DNA from: Xanthocytophaga flava
Lineage (GTDB): Bacteria; Bacteroidota; Bacteroidia; Cytophagales; 172606-1
DNA: 64,000 bases
Reading direction: 5' to 3'
NCBI GenBank assembly: GCA_030068525.1
Contig: JASJOS010000014.1
Span: forward strand, 248,001 to 312,000
The position numbers and the translations under genes are program-made. The notes beneath the pieces are model-generated. The model worked only from the letters and a program-made list of their open reading frames with translations. It did not search any database and was not told where the DNA came from. How positions within the stretch are numbered: position 1 is the first letter of the stretch; every line of letters starts with the position of its first letter. Below are positions 50,733 through 59,139 of the stretch, piece after piece.

Positions 50733-50764
50733 AATAGCCTCGTTGCAGTATTGTAGAGGCTATT
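50733..50764 (+). terminator. Terminator of the DUF3078 gene
   Basis: AATAGCCTC (50733-50741) pairs with GAGGCTATT (50756-50764), followed by GTTATTTAAT. Confidence 0.65.
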
Positions 50765-50860
50765 GTTATTTAATACTATACCCATAAATAGGAGAGTGAA
50801 GGCGTAATTTAGTATACTTATGGTTAGTCCCTATGGTAGACAAATCGCTTATTGGTTCAA

Positions 50861-51367
50861 ATGAAGAAGCATTATCCAAAACAGTTATTCAGATCTGTTA
50901 TTTACGATATAGAAGCATATACTAGCCGAAAGTGGCTAGTTAAAGAAATTGTTGAAAATCAGTATCCAACCACTTTTCAGCATGCAGTTCTGGAATCACA
51001 GATAAGACCTAAGAGACAAAGGATAATTGTTTCTAATGTCTATGCTCCTATATTTGGAGTAGTTGACGCTGATTTACTAGATAATAACGAATTTTTTAAG
51101 GATGGTTTTGTCCAGGAACCAGAAATTGAACAAGCTCTTATTCTGTCTCTGACATCTCATTATGCTGAATACAACATATTGACTCCTGAGGTTTTAAACT
51201 TATCCTTTACTAATGAAGTAGAATTAGAATATAAACTCAAACAGATTGGAATTGATCGAAAAGAGATTGAGTTGACGTTACATACAATTGAATGCAAAAA
51301 ATTTGATTACCAGCTTTTTCATGGAGAGAATATTGGGTATGAGTTGTTTAATCATTGGGATGACTGA
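50861..51367 (+). CDS. Hypothetical cytoplasmic protein
   Basis: A 168-residue protein. I use the ATG at 50861 over the TTG at 50852. It is rich in charged and aromatic residues (YDIEAYTSRKWLVKEIVEN; PEIEQALILSLTSHYAEYN) and ends FNHWDD. No known family or motif. Convergent with the next gene (8-bp gap). Confidence 0.6.
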   Translation: MKKHYPKQLFRSVIYDIEAYTSRKWLVKEIVENQYPTTFQHAVLESQIRPKRQRIIVSNVYAPIFGVVDADLLDNNEFFKDGFVQEPEIEQALILSLTSHYAEYNILTPEVLNLSFTNEVELEYKLKQIGIDRKEIELTLHTIECKKFDYQLFHGENIGYELFNHWDD

Positions 51368-51375
51368 GAATGACC

Positions 51376-51732
51376 CTATGCATTTTCAGAAAGCTCTCTC
51401 ATGAGCGCAATGATTTTGTCATTGGAACCATAGTCTTTTTCATTGCTGCTTTGGCTATCTTCTTTATACATATATAGATTGATCTGTTGATCTTCAGAAA
51501 CTACCTCCTTACGGATAACTTTAATTCGTACAGTAGGGAGGAGTTGAAATAACTTTTCAACCATACGCATACGTTTTTCCTGTTCTATAAATGGAAGATC
51601 TGAGGGAACCTGTATACCAAAATTACCCATATATAACTCTATAACTTCTCCTACAGCGGGGACATTTTCCCAATTAGGCAATATAAAATCGAATGAATAT
51701 CCGGTTAACAGTCTTATTAAAGTAATTGTCAT
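51376..51732 (-). CDS. Hypothetical small protein
   Basis: A 118-residue protein without signal peptide (MTITLIRLLTGYSFDFILPNW start, a VRIKVIRKEVVSEDQQINLYMY strand pair, and a charged helix KIIALMREL at the end). It looks like a small alpha/beta adaptor or immunity-type protein, but I recognise no family. Confidence 0.55.
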   Translation of the reverse strand: MTITLIRLLTGYSFDFILPNWENVPAVGEVIELYMGNFGIQVPSDLPFIEQEKRMRMVEKLFQLLPTVRIKVIRKEVVSEDQQINLYMYKEDSQSSNEKDYGSNDKIIALMRELSENA

Positions 51733-52183
51733 TTATCTATGTGCAAGCAACCTACATCTTTCTTAGAATGTAGTAATGAGTAAACGCTATATTCTCTTAT
51801 TTGCAAAACTTGTAAAGTTACATCTCTGAGAAAAGCGGATAAATACCTGTTTTTGCAATTAAGTATTTACCACAAATAGGTATTTACCACATTTTAAAGA
51901 AGTAAAATGCTAGCAAAAGTTACCTATTAACCTAACCAGACATAAAAGAATAAAACTGTTTATGTACAAAGGCACTATTTATGAAGTGGATAGCGCAGAA
52001 TACTTAGTCTGCTGGCTTTGGATTATTGTGGGGGGTGTTGTTTGGCAGGTACTCTTATTTTTCAGGTACTATTCTGATTTATGTAGTTCTTGTCTGGGAA
52101 TTTGTGAACACATCTTGGGTTCTATAAATTGTAAGAGAAAGTGTATTCATATACAAAAGATGTAGGCTAATGAATAATATACC
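51733..52183. other. AT-rich gap with a short direct repeat
   Basis: About 450 bp with no convincing gene. GTATTTACCACA occurs twice, at 51863-51874 and 51880-51891, 17 bp apart. A 67-codon frame at 51962-52165 is doubtful. Confidence 0.4.
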
Positions 52184-53023
52184 TCACTCATCCCAGTACT
52201 CTATTTTTCGGGTGTAAAGTCGTTCTGATTTTTTCTTCTTTTTTCCATTCTTATCTATTGTCACTATATATTCTTTCTTTTCCAGCCAATTATTTTGCTG
52301 ATCATACTTGTATTCATATAACTTGTAACTATTTCTGGAAATACTTTCCCAAAGCAGATCCCCTTGTTGGTTAAACTTCTTATTCGGATTTTTAAATTTA
52401 TAGTCCTCCAATGGATTTAAAACAAGTGTATCTTTTTCTACTTTCTTTCCATCTACAGATAAATGAGTTAAGATATATTGATTTTGATTATACAGATATC
52501 TTGCACTGTTAGGCCCTTTAGATAAGCTGTCTTTACTATCAAAAAAAGCTAAATCTATAGGATGTCCTCTTTCATTGACTTTAAGAATAGTTTTACTGAT
52601 TTTCCTTCCTAGTGTATCAGGGCTATAGTGGGTAACTCCTATATAAAAGCCATGCTGATCGTAGTGATAGACATACAGAGACAGATTATGGCCTAAGAAA
52701 GGGTCCCATCTCTCAGATGCGTGAAAAAGCTTCAAACCTGTTAAGCTATCAATGGTATATTTGTGGTTATAGAAGAACTTGGTCTTTTCCAGACTTTCTT
52801 CTGAAATCACCAGATTATTCTTATTCAAAAACTGAATATATTCTGTGACAGGAACAGGTTTACTCCCTCCAAAGTAGGCATGCTCGTGTACTTCTATCTT
52901 TTTTGCCTTGCTATATCGAATATCTGCCTTCTGATTCAGCGTAATAGAAAGAGGAATGTTTTGTGCTATGGTATTTACTTGTAGTATAAAGTAGAGTAGG
53001 ATTATGAAGATGCTTTTATCCAT
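52184..53023 (-). CDS. Exported YD-repeat-like hypothetical protein
   Basis: A 279-residue protein with a signal peptide (IFIILLYFILQVNTIAQ). The mature part is a chain of short beta hairpins of the kind YxxDxxGxx (LYVYHYDQHGFYIGVTHYS, LKVNERGHPIDLAFF, YKYDQQNNWLEKKEY), as in many secreted Bacteroidota proteins related to RHS/YD repeats. No enzyme motif, not a full RHS toxin. Single-gene unit. Confidence 0.65.
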   Translation of the reverse strand: MDKSIFIILLYFILQVNTIAQNIPLSITLNQKADIRYSKAKKIEVHEHAYFGGSKPVPVTEYIQFLNKNNLVISEESLEKTKFFYNHKYTIDSLTGLKLFHASERWDPFLGHNLSLYVYHYDQHGFYIGVTHYSPDTLGRKISKTILKVNERGHPIDLAFFDSKDSLSKGPNSARYLYNQNQYILTHLSVDGKKVEKDTLVLNPLEDYKFKNPNKKFNQQGDLLWESISRNSYKLYEYKYDQQNNWLEKKEYIVTIDKNGKKKKKSERLYTRKIEYWDE

Positions 53024-53215
53024 TAGTTGATCTAAATGTATGTTGGAGTTGGAGCAATAAAACCATCATACTATTAATGTTTTTTCCTGTTGAAAGGAAA
53101 CAAAAATGAATAACTACTTCTCTCACTCACAAAGATTAATAACACAGTTCATATGGAAAATGTAGGGCACGAGACTGTATATTCTTATTTTAATGAACAG
53201 GTCCTTATAAAAGCA

Positions 53216-53629
53216 TTAATCAAAAGGTAGTAATTCCGGAGTCAGATACTTTTCTTTTGCCAGGTGTGAGTTAAAAATGTCAGTTGTATAATGAAATGCC
53301 ATTAGCTCTCTAAAATTGTATTTCAGTCTTGGATTTTCCGTAATGAAGTCCCTAAAATTATTTGTCTTTGATTTAATCATGAAGTGATACACGGCTTTTA
53401 TGGCAGCTATCGTCACTGTTTCATTATACTTATCCCTTGCTCCCAAATGGTCCACAAATTGTTGTAGTTGACAACTGATATTGTCAATGGCTACATCTGT
53501 ACCATACTTATAAATATGTATCCAGGCAAGTCGCAAATGAGCTTCGTGAGTGAAGAGGTGTGGGTCAAGCAAGCAGGCGTGAAATTGTTCTTCAAATTCG
53601 TTATCAGTTAATATAAAGTGCGGTTCCAT
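53216..53629 (-). CDS. Hypothetical protein with HEAHLRLAW motif
   Basis: A 137-residue mostly helical protein with conserved-looking FTHEAHLRLAWIHIYKYG near residue 30 and AIKAVYHFM, RLKYNFRELMAFHYTTDIF later. I have an impression of similar uncharacterised proteins in other bacteria and fungi but cannot name a family. No signal peptide. Confidence 0.6.
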   Translation of the reverse strand: MEPHFILTDNEFEEQFHACLLDPHLFTHEAHLRLAWIHIYKYGTDVAIDNISCQLQQFVDHLGARDKYNETVTIAAIKAVYHFMIKSKTNNFRDFITENPRLKYNFRELMAFHYTTDIFNSHLAKEKYLTPELLPFD

Positions 53630-53717
53630 TTGGTTTGTGGTTAAGGTTGCTATGAATATACAACTTTTAAAAAAGACAGATCAATACTATCAACATAATA
53701 AATTTAAAAAACTTTTC

Positions 53718-53903
53718 TTGTCCTGAAAGGACCTTCCCGCCTTTCTGGACTCCCCTTTTTGTCCTCCTGAAAGGAACCCGTGACAAGACCGGCGGCCTTT
53801 CCGATTGGAGTTTATTTTTTCACTCAGAAACCAAACACGGCTCTATTTGTCACAAGATTCTTTCAGAAGGACAGAGAGGGGAGATCCTTTCAGGAGGACA
53901 GGA
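53718..53903. repeat. GC-rich inverted-repeat element
   Basis: The motif GTCCTCCTGAAAGGA and variants occurs four times: 53720-53732 (short form), 53761-53775, and inverted at 53858-53872 and 53885-53899. The copy at 53885-53899 is an exact reverse complement of that at 53761-53775. Flanking GTGACAA (53780-53786) and TTGTCAC (53847-53853) extend the pairing. It is a MITE-like or REP-like intergenic element, richer in GC than its surroundings. Confidence 0.6.
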
Positions 53904-53997
53904 ATGGTGAAGCAATTCTTTAAAAAACAAGAAACTTTTGTATTGAAAGCTTTGAGGTACTTTCCATTTCTAGAGAATGATATTTTATAGTCTGCTT

Positions 53998-54969
53998 TTA
54001 TATCTCTACCACTAATCTAGTCCCACTTGATATATCTGTATCCCATACTTGTTCAATTTCTTTGAGTGGAATACTCATCGTGTCTACTTTTAATTTGTTA
54101 TCAGCTGCCAATTGAAACATTTCGGGAATGATTTCGGTGAGCAGAAGCTGCATTTCTTCTTTTGTCCAGCTACCCAAGCCTGAACCCGATAGTTGCAAAT
54201 TAACACTTCTGAGAATTTGTGAAGATAGTTGAATGGTATCACCTGTCATGGAGCCAACAGAAACAAAGCGGGTTCTGTGTGTAAATGCACCTGTACCTTT
54301 TAAAGTTTCCAAAATAAGCTCTGCTGTACGGCCCCATAAATAGTCTACTACGATATCTATGGGCGTCTGCTGGTGAATCTTTTTGAGTTGTTTCACAAAG
54401 GTTTCATCATGGGTAGTTAACAGATATTCATCGGCACCGAGTGCTTGCAGGGCTTGTAAGGCTGATTCGTTTCTGCCTGTTACAATAATTTTTCCAGCAC
54501 CATATAATTTTGCAATCTGAATGGCTAGTTTGCCTGTAACTCCTGTAGCTCCATTAATTAAAATGACTTCTCCGCCATTCATTCTGGCACTAAATCGTAG
54601 TGCCATAGCCGAGCCTGCAACCGCATTTGGCAGGGCTGCTGCGGTAGCATTATCAATGCCATCCGGCAACTTTATCATTCTGTTTTTTTCTACTACTGCT
54701 TTTTCTGCCAGCATTCCGGTGACACCCAATGCATACACTCTTGTTCCATCTGCCAACAATCCTACTCCATCACCTCCGGGTATGATTGCCTGGCTTTTTT
54801 CTGCTTCTGTAAAATAGTGTCTGCCGCTTGCCTTTGCTTTGTCCAGATTCTTAATGGCTGCGGCTTTTACCGAAATAATAGCTTGTTCATCACTGGTTGT
54901 GATTGGTTCTGAAAAACTTTCTGTGTATTGTGGTATACCACTTTGGGGAAATATTACTGCTGCTTTCAT
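53998..54969 (-). CDS. Zinc-free MDR quinone oxidoreductase-like enzyme
   Basis: A 323-residue medium-chain reductase of the quinone oxidoreductase/enoyl reductase group. The N-terminal GroES-like part has GGDGVGLLADGTRVYALG, the nucleotide-binding domain INGATGVTGKLAIQIAKLYGA, and GRNESALQALQALGAD. The structural and catalytic zinc cysteines are absent, as in quinone reductases. It likely uses NADPH. It lies after a Crp/Fnr-type regulator on the same strand (164-bp gap). Confidence 0.9.
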   Translation of the reverse strand: MKAAVIFPQSGIPQYTESFSEPITTSDEQAIISVKAAAIKNLDKAKASGRHYFTEAEKSQAIIPGGDGVGLLADGTRVYALGVTGMLAEKAVVEKNRMIKLPDGIDNATAAALPNAVAGSAMALRFSARMNGGEVILINGATGVTGKLAIQIAKLYGAGKIIVTGRNESALQALQALGADEYLLTTHDETFVKQLKKIHQQTPIDIVVDYLWGRTAELILETLKGTGAFTHRTRFVSVGSMTGDTIQLSSQILRSVNLQLSGSGLGSWTKEEMQLLLTEIIPEMFQLAADNKLKVDTMSIPLKEIEQVWDTDISSGTRLVVEI

Positions 54970-55133
54970 TGTTGATTAGCTTTGAATTGTTATACTAAAT
55001 GTAATTGTAACATTCACAGAAAAAGGAGAGAATAATCTCATGTTAAAAATTCTGAGAGATATTTTATCTCCTTGGTTCTGAAATACAATACAAAGCTAGG
55101 TGTTCCACTACCCGCAGACGATAACATTTGTTA

Positions 55134-55712
55134 TTAAATTCCGTCTTTTGCCAGTTTGCTTTTGATACGGCTCAGGTGAACCGTGCTAATGCCCAGATAA
55201 GAAGCGATATAATGCTGAGGAATACGCTGAACGATCTGAGGCCTTTCGTTAAGGAGGTTAAGATATCGTTGTTGAGGTGTGTCTTTGATCGATGATACGA
55301 ACTGTCGTATATAGTCATATGTCCGGTCAAATATGGCATCAATAAACAGATCCCGCAATACGGGTGTTTCCTTTATTTCCTCAATCAATCGGTCCATATC
55401 TTTTTTATATATACACCAGATTGTACTTGGTTCGATAGTTTCGATGGTTACAAGGCTGGGAATGTTTTTTCTGAAACTCTCAATAGAGCCAACCATATTG
55501 TTTTCAAAGAAAAATTGTGTGGTGATATCTTTTCCTTTGTTGTTAAACCATACACGAATACAACCTGTTTCGATAAGAAACATCTTTTTGGATATTTCGC
55601 CTTCGTTTAGAAGGGTAGTTTTGGCAGGAACCTTCATGTGTTTGAAACAACTAACAAAGTCGTCCCATTTTTTTTCTTCAAGTGAAAACTTTTTTCGAAA
55701 CTGCTCAAACAT
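55134..55712 (-). CDS. Crp/Fnr-family regulator 1
   Basis: A 192-residue regulator. The cNMP-binding-like beta barrel (about 20-115) has LLNEGEISKKMFLIETGCIRVWF, the dimer helix follows, and the short C-terminal helix-turn-helix is IVQRIPQHYIASYLGISTVHLSRIKSKL. This short HTH form is common in Bacteroidota, and residues for binding cAMP are not clearly present. It is divergent from the DJ-1 gene; a TGTGA-N6-TCACT palindrome lies between them at 55813-55828. Confidence 0.9.
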   Translation of the reverse strand: MFEQFRKKFSLEEKKWDDFVSCFKHMKVPAKTTLLNEGEISKKMFLIETGCIRVWFNNKGKDITTQFFFENNMVGSIESFRKNIPSLVTIETIEPSTIWCIYKKDMDRLIEEIKETPVLRDLFIDAIFDRTYDYIRQFVSSIKDTPQQRYLNLLNERPQIVQRIPQHYIASYLGISTVHLSRIKSKLAKDGI

Positions 55713-55812
55713 ATATTTCTGAGTTATTGAAGTTGCTTACATAGGTGAGTGATGCCAAATTTAGGTTTTTCCTCTAGTATATGAAGTGTTTATCACGTCA
55801 TACACTGAAAAG

Positions 55813-55848
55813 TGTGATTCAAATCACTCATTCTTAGTGATTTGAATC
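55813..55848. promoter_or_regulatory. Crp-type palindrome within a longer inverted repeat
   Basis: 55813-55828 reads TGTGATTCAAATCACT, one base from the classical Crp site TGTGA-N6-TCACA. A longer perfect inverted repeat, 55816-55828 with 55836-55848 (13-bp arms, 7-base loop), overlaps it. It lies between divergent genes (Crp regulator 1 and the DJ-1 gene), about 100 bp from each start, so it cannot be their terminator. Confidence 0.55.
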
Positions 55849-55934
55849 CTCCTCCAGGTGCTTTTGCACTCCTACCTTTGTCTTATTGAAAGTCGCTCAA
55901 TTAATTCATTTCCAAACCATTAAAAGTTAAAGCC

Positions 55935-56606
55935 ATGAAAAAGAGAATTCTTATTATCGTTTCTAACGCCAACGCTATTGGCCCTCATAACAGAAGAACT
56001 GGTACCTTTTTACCTGAAGTAGCACACCCTTATGCTGAATTTGACAAAGCAGGGTATGAGATAGATTTTGCCAGTTTAACCGGAGATACTCCTTATCTGG
56101 ATGCATTAAATCTGGCAGATGATCCAGATAATCTGACCTTTTTAACAGGCAAAGGCTGGGCTTCCATGCAAAAAGCTGTTAAGCTTTCAGATGTAGATGT
56201 GAGTAAATACGATGCTGTATTTGTACCAGGAGGGCTAGCTCCAATGGTTGATATGCCGGAAAATGCGCTACTGAAAAAAGTAATTGCAGAAACCTATGAA
56301 CGGAATGCCGTTGTGGGAGCTGTTTGTCATGGTCCGGTATCGTTGCTGAATGTAAAACTAAGTGATGGGTCTTATTTAGTCAATGGCAAAAACATCGCCT
56401 CATTCACTACTGAAGAAGAAGATAACTATGCCAGACCTGATGTGCCATTCGATCTGCAAACGGCTCTTACCAACCAAGGGGCTATCTTTCATGCGGCTTC
56501 TCCCTGGTCTGCCAACAGTATTGCCGATGGTCACATTGTAACAGGTCAGAATCCTGCTTCAGCCAAAGGGGTAGGGGAGAAAATAGTTGCCATTTTAGAG
56601 TCCTGA
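55935..56606 (+). CDS. DJ-1/PfpI-family protein
   Basis: A 223-residue protein of the type 1 glutamine amidotransferase-like fold, near HchA-type glyoxalase III/deglycases. Nucleophile Cys131 and His132 lie in GAVCHGPVSLL, with the usual Glu28 in LPEVAHPYAEF and the loop VFVPGGLAPMVDMPENALL. It may protect against methylglyoxal or oxidative damage; activity on a given substrate is inference. Divergent from Crp regulator 1. Confidence 0.92.
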   Translation: MKKRILIIVSNANAIGPHNRRTGTFLPEVAHPYAEFDKAGYEIDFASLTGDTPYLDALNLADDPDNLTFLTGKGWASMQKAVKLSDVDVSKYDAVFVPGGLAPMVDMPENALLKKVIAETYERNAVVGAVCHGPVSLLNVKLSDGSYLVNGKNIASFTTEEEDNYARPDVPFDLQTALTNQGAIFHAASPWSANSIADGHIVTGQNPASAKGVGEKIVAILES

Positions 56607-56673
56607 TAAAACTGATATCATAAACCGAATCAGCTAATAAGAGTTGCATCCGGATTGTAAATATTCTGTAAAG

Positions 56674-56718
56674 ACAAAGACGCTTCTTAGTAGTTGGACT
56701 ACTTAGAAGCGTCTTTGT
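56674..56718. terminator. Bidirectional terminator with 21-bp arms
   Basis: 56674-56694 pairs with 56698-56718 with a single mismatch and a 3-base loop, between the convergent DJ-1 and peroxiredoxin-like genes. Confidence 0.8.
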
Positions 56719-56743
56719 AATTTTTTGTACTAGCTACAAACTA

Positions 56744-57292
56744 CTATTGGTTGGCAAAGGCCGAAACCGCATCCAGTGGAATATTGTCTCCCAGATCCTG
56801 TCCGTAGTGAATGTGACGAATGATTGCTTTTTCATCCAGTAAAAAAGCAGCTGGTAAGGCAGCCTGATTAACTCCATCTTCTTTTTCCGTACTGGCTAAC
56901 TTCAAAGCTTGTGACGCCTGGAGATCTTCCATGCGGCTGGGAATGGCAAATACTTTCTCTATCTTATCAGCAGTTATCTCTGCGCCGTATTGTGTATAGA
57001 TTTTTCGTTTCGGATCGGAAATGATAGTTAGCTTCTGATCTGTCAGGAAGCTGCTTTTGAGAATTACCTCCGCCTGTGATTCAAAGAATACCAATACTTC
57101 CAACCCTTTTTCCTGTAACTGAGGATAGATTTTATTGAGTCGGAAAAGCTGGTAGCTACAAAATGGACAAGCAGTGTTTCGCTGAAACGCTAACAATAGC
57201 TTACGCCCCTGAAAGTCTTTTAAACTAATTTGTTTTCCATATATGTCTGTAGTAGAAAATTCTGGAGCAGTTTGCCCGAGTGATAGTTTCAT
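56744..57292 (-). CDS. Peroxiredoxin-like (AhpC/TSA) protein
   Basis: A 182-residue thiol peroxidase of the AhpC/TSA-like family. The thioredoxin fold begins LSLGQTAPEFSTTDIYGK, with Cys42 and Cys45 in NTACPFCSYQL as a CxxC-type active site. I use the ATG at 57292 rather than 57316 since the family start KLSLGQTAPEF follows it. It likely removes peroxides or acts as a bacterioferritin comigratory-like reductase. It diverges from the DUF308 gene. Confidence 0.85.
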   Translation of the reverse strand: MKLSLGQTAPEFSTTDIYGKQISLKDFQGRKLLLAFQRNTACPFCSYQLFRLNKIYPQLQEKGLEVLVFFESQAEVILKSSFLTDQKLTIISDPKRKIYTQYGAEITADKIEKVFAIPSRMEDLQASQALKLASTEKEDGVNQAALPAAFLLDEKAIIRHIHYGQDLGDNIPLDAVSAFANQ

Positions 57293-57465
57293 ATCTTTGC
57301 AAAAGGAGTGAGTCAATAAAAATGTAACTTACTTACAAAAGTACCTTTAGTGCCTTGTTCTGTAAATATAAATAAGGTAATTCCGGTACTCATGTAACAT
57401 TTCAGATAATACAACCTGAAGTGTATAAAACAGCTACTTACGAAAAATTGTCTTTCCTATTGTCC

Positions 57466-57485
57466 ATTTTAACTTAAGTGAAAAA
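57466..57485. promoter_or_regulatory. Palindromic operator-like site A
   Basis: ATTTTAACTTAAGTGAAAAA shares its first 14 bases with a perfect 20-bp palindrome at 58909-58928. It is 57 bp before the DUF308 gene and in the divergent region with the peroxiredoxin-like gene. Confidence 0.5.
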
Positions 57486-57541
57486 CGGACTGAATAATAC
57501 TGTCGAACTTTAGCCTATCAAAATACTTAAAATTTAAAGTT

Positions 57542-58123
57542 ATGACATCTACCACATATTCAAGTGTAACAAAAGAAGCACAACCCATTGAAACAGCAAG
57601 AGCATTACGCAAACTCTATTTCATCCGTACTATATTTTCAGTAACCTGGGTGATACTTGTTAGCCTTTTCGCCAAAACATCTGTAGAAATAGCCAGTATT
57701 CTACTGATCATTTATCCGGCCTGGGACTTGATTGGGACTTTCATGGATATTCGTGCTAATCAAAGCAGCTCATCAAAAACGATGTTATATATTAATGCCG
57801 GCATTAGTGCGGTAACTACAGTGGCGGTAGGTCTGGCCTTACAAAAAGGTATCCCTGAAACCCTACAGGTTTTTGGTGTTTGGGCAATTGTTACAGGATT
57901 AATCCAACTGGTTTTAGGTTTACGACGCAGAAAAGTATTGGGTGGACAATGGCCCATGATTATTAGTGGCGGACAATCGATGCTTGCAGGGGTGTCTTTT
58001 ATCCTTCTGGCACATGATCCAAAGACGGGTATCGCTAATCTTGCCGGTTACTCAGCATTTGGCGCATTTTACTATCTCCTTTCAGCTATCCGTTTGTCAA
58101 GGTCAATTAATCAGATGCGTTAA
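57542..58123 (+). CDS. DUF308-like membrane protein
   Basis: A 193-residue inner-membrane protein with about six helices (VTWVILVSLFA; IASILLIIYPAWDLIG; INAGISAVTTVAVGLAL; VFGVWAIVTGLIQLVLGL; MIISGGQSMLAGVSFILLA; AGYSAFGAFYYLLSAI), like HdeD/DUF308 proteins. The WxIxTGxxQLxxGLR-type motif (WAIVTGLIQLVLGLRRR) is the family sign. Function unclear, sometimes linked to acid stress. A candidate operator precedes it and a terminator follows. Confidence 0.85.
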   Translation: MTSTTYSSVTKEAQPIETARALRKLYFIRTIFSVTWVILVSLFAKTSVEIASILLIIYPAWDLIGTFMDIRANQSSSSKTMLYINAGISAVTTVAVGLALQKGIPETLQVFGVWAIVTGLIQLVLGLRRRKVLGGQWPMIISGGQSMLAGVSFILLAHDPKTGIANLAGYSAFGAFYYLLSAIRLSRSINQMR

Positions 58124-58157
58124 ATAAGCGAGTTTTTAGGTGGATTTTAAGTTAGAA

Positions 58158-58200
58158 TGAAGCTGCTGGTCTTCTGTTTGGGCTGAAACCAGCGGCTTCA
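58158..58200. terminator. Bidirectional terminator
   Basis: TGAAGCTGCTGGT (58158-58170) pairs with ACCAGCGGCTTCA (58188-58200), one G-U pair, between the convergent DUF308 gene and Crp regulator 2. Confidence 0.7.
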
Positions 58201-58225
58201 TTAGCTCTATTTAAACTAGTGTGTT

Positions 58226-58813
58226 TCAACGTTTAATACGCTTCCTGATCCTGCTCAGCGAGGGGTTTGTAATGCCTAAAAAAGAAGAAATATGATAGGC
58301 TGGAATACGTTCAACAATATTGGGATGTTCTTCTAACAATCTAAGATATCGTTCTTCATGCGAAAAAAACATGAATTCTTCTGTACGTGTCTGTGCATAG
58401 GAAAAGAACAATTCGGCCAATAGCCTGCCAAATTTTCCCCAACTGGGATTGGTTTCATAAAGGCTGTTGAGATCCTTATAGGAAATAAAGACAATTTCAG
58501 AATCTTCCATTGCTTCTATAAAATACCAGCAGGGATTTTGTGATATAAAGCTTCTAAAAGAAACGACGAACTGATTTTCTGAAAAAAAGAACAGGTTTTT
58601 GTCTTCTTCTGTCTTCGGGTCGTGATAGTAAATCCGGAAGATTCCCTTTACGACCAAACCAAGGTCATTACAAACCATACTCTGCATGTTAAAGAAATCA
58701 CCCTTGTTGATTTTTCGAGCTTTCCAGAACGACAGACTTTCACTGATATCTTTATCAGTAAGTGCAGCAAAGTTTTTTAGATGCCGTGCTATGATTTCGT
58801 TTTTATCAGTCAT
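58226..58813 (-). CDS. Crp/Fnr-family regulator 2
   Basis: A 195-residue regulator with the cNMP-binding-like domain (GDFFNMQSMVCNDLGLVVKGIFRIYYHD) and a short HTH (IVERIPAYHISSFLGITNPSLSRIRKRI). It lies beside the DUF308 gene and has a perfect 20-bp palindrome 96 bp upstream of its start, whose core recurs before the DUF308 gene. I infer that it binds both sites. No clear cAMP-binding residues. Confidence 0.9.
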   Translation of the reverse strand: MTDKNEIIARHLKNFAALTDKDISESLSFWKARKINKGDFFNMQSMVCNDLGLVVKGIFRIYYHDPKTEEDKNLFFFSENQFVVSFRSFISQNPCWYFIEAMEDSEIVFISYKDLNSLYETNPSWGKFGRLLAELFFSYAQTRTEEFMFFSHEERYLRLLEEHPNIVERIPAYHISSFLGITNPSLSRIRKRIKR

Positions 58814-58908
58814 TGGTTCTATAGATCAAGTGAGTTAGTACATATCCATTTCTGATACATAAATAGCAGACAAAACACTGTAAATTTCGGTAACTGCTCG
58901 GGACAATA

Positions 58909-58928
58909 ATTTTAACTTAAGTTAAAAT
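58909..58928. promoter_or_regulatory. Perfect 20-bp palindrome, operator-like site B
   Basis: ATTTTAACTTAAGTTAAAAT is its own reverse complement. It lies 96 bp before Crp regulator 2 (minus strand); its right end overlaps the first two bases of a small ATG frame at 58927. Fourteen bases are shared with site A. Confidence 0.6.
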
Positions 58929-59067
58929 GGATCTGATTTTACAAAAATATTTTGAAGAAACATCTCCAGGTTGGGTGGTTGAAGACCGGGGCGCATTTCC
59001 AGACAGTGGTACAGGTTACTTTCAGATCAATCTTACTATTAACGGCAAGAACAAATGCTTCTTTTAA
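58927..59067 (+). pseudogene. Short coding-like fragment
   Basis: A 46-codon ATG frame (MDLILQKYFEETSPGWVVED, then GAFPDSGTGYFQINLTING) with good protein composition but too short for a domain. It may be a truncated gene, since the frames after its stop are coding-like too and a longer gene begins at 59140. I cannot name a family. Confidence 0.35.
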
Positions 59068-59139
59068 TGAATACTTCTGATTTTACCTTTATTGTTTATA
59101 TCTGAACCAATAGTAGAATTTACCTCAGTTAATAGCTCT

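Noticed and set aside
51962-52165. 67-codon Cys/Trp-rich frame
   Set aside because: Looks like a chance frame in AT-rich DNA, with no promoter, terminator or family support.
53805-53990. 61-codon frame over the GC-rich repeat element
   Set aside because: It simply reads through the inverted repeats; the translation has repeated RRTERG-type segments with no domain.
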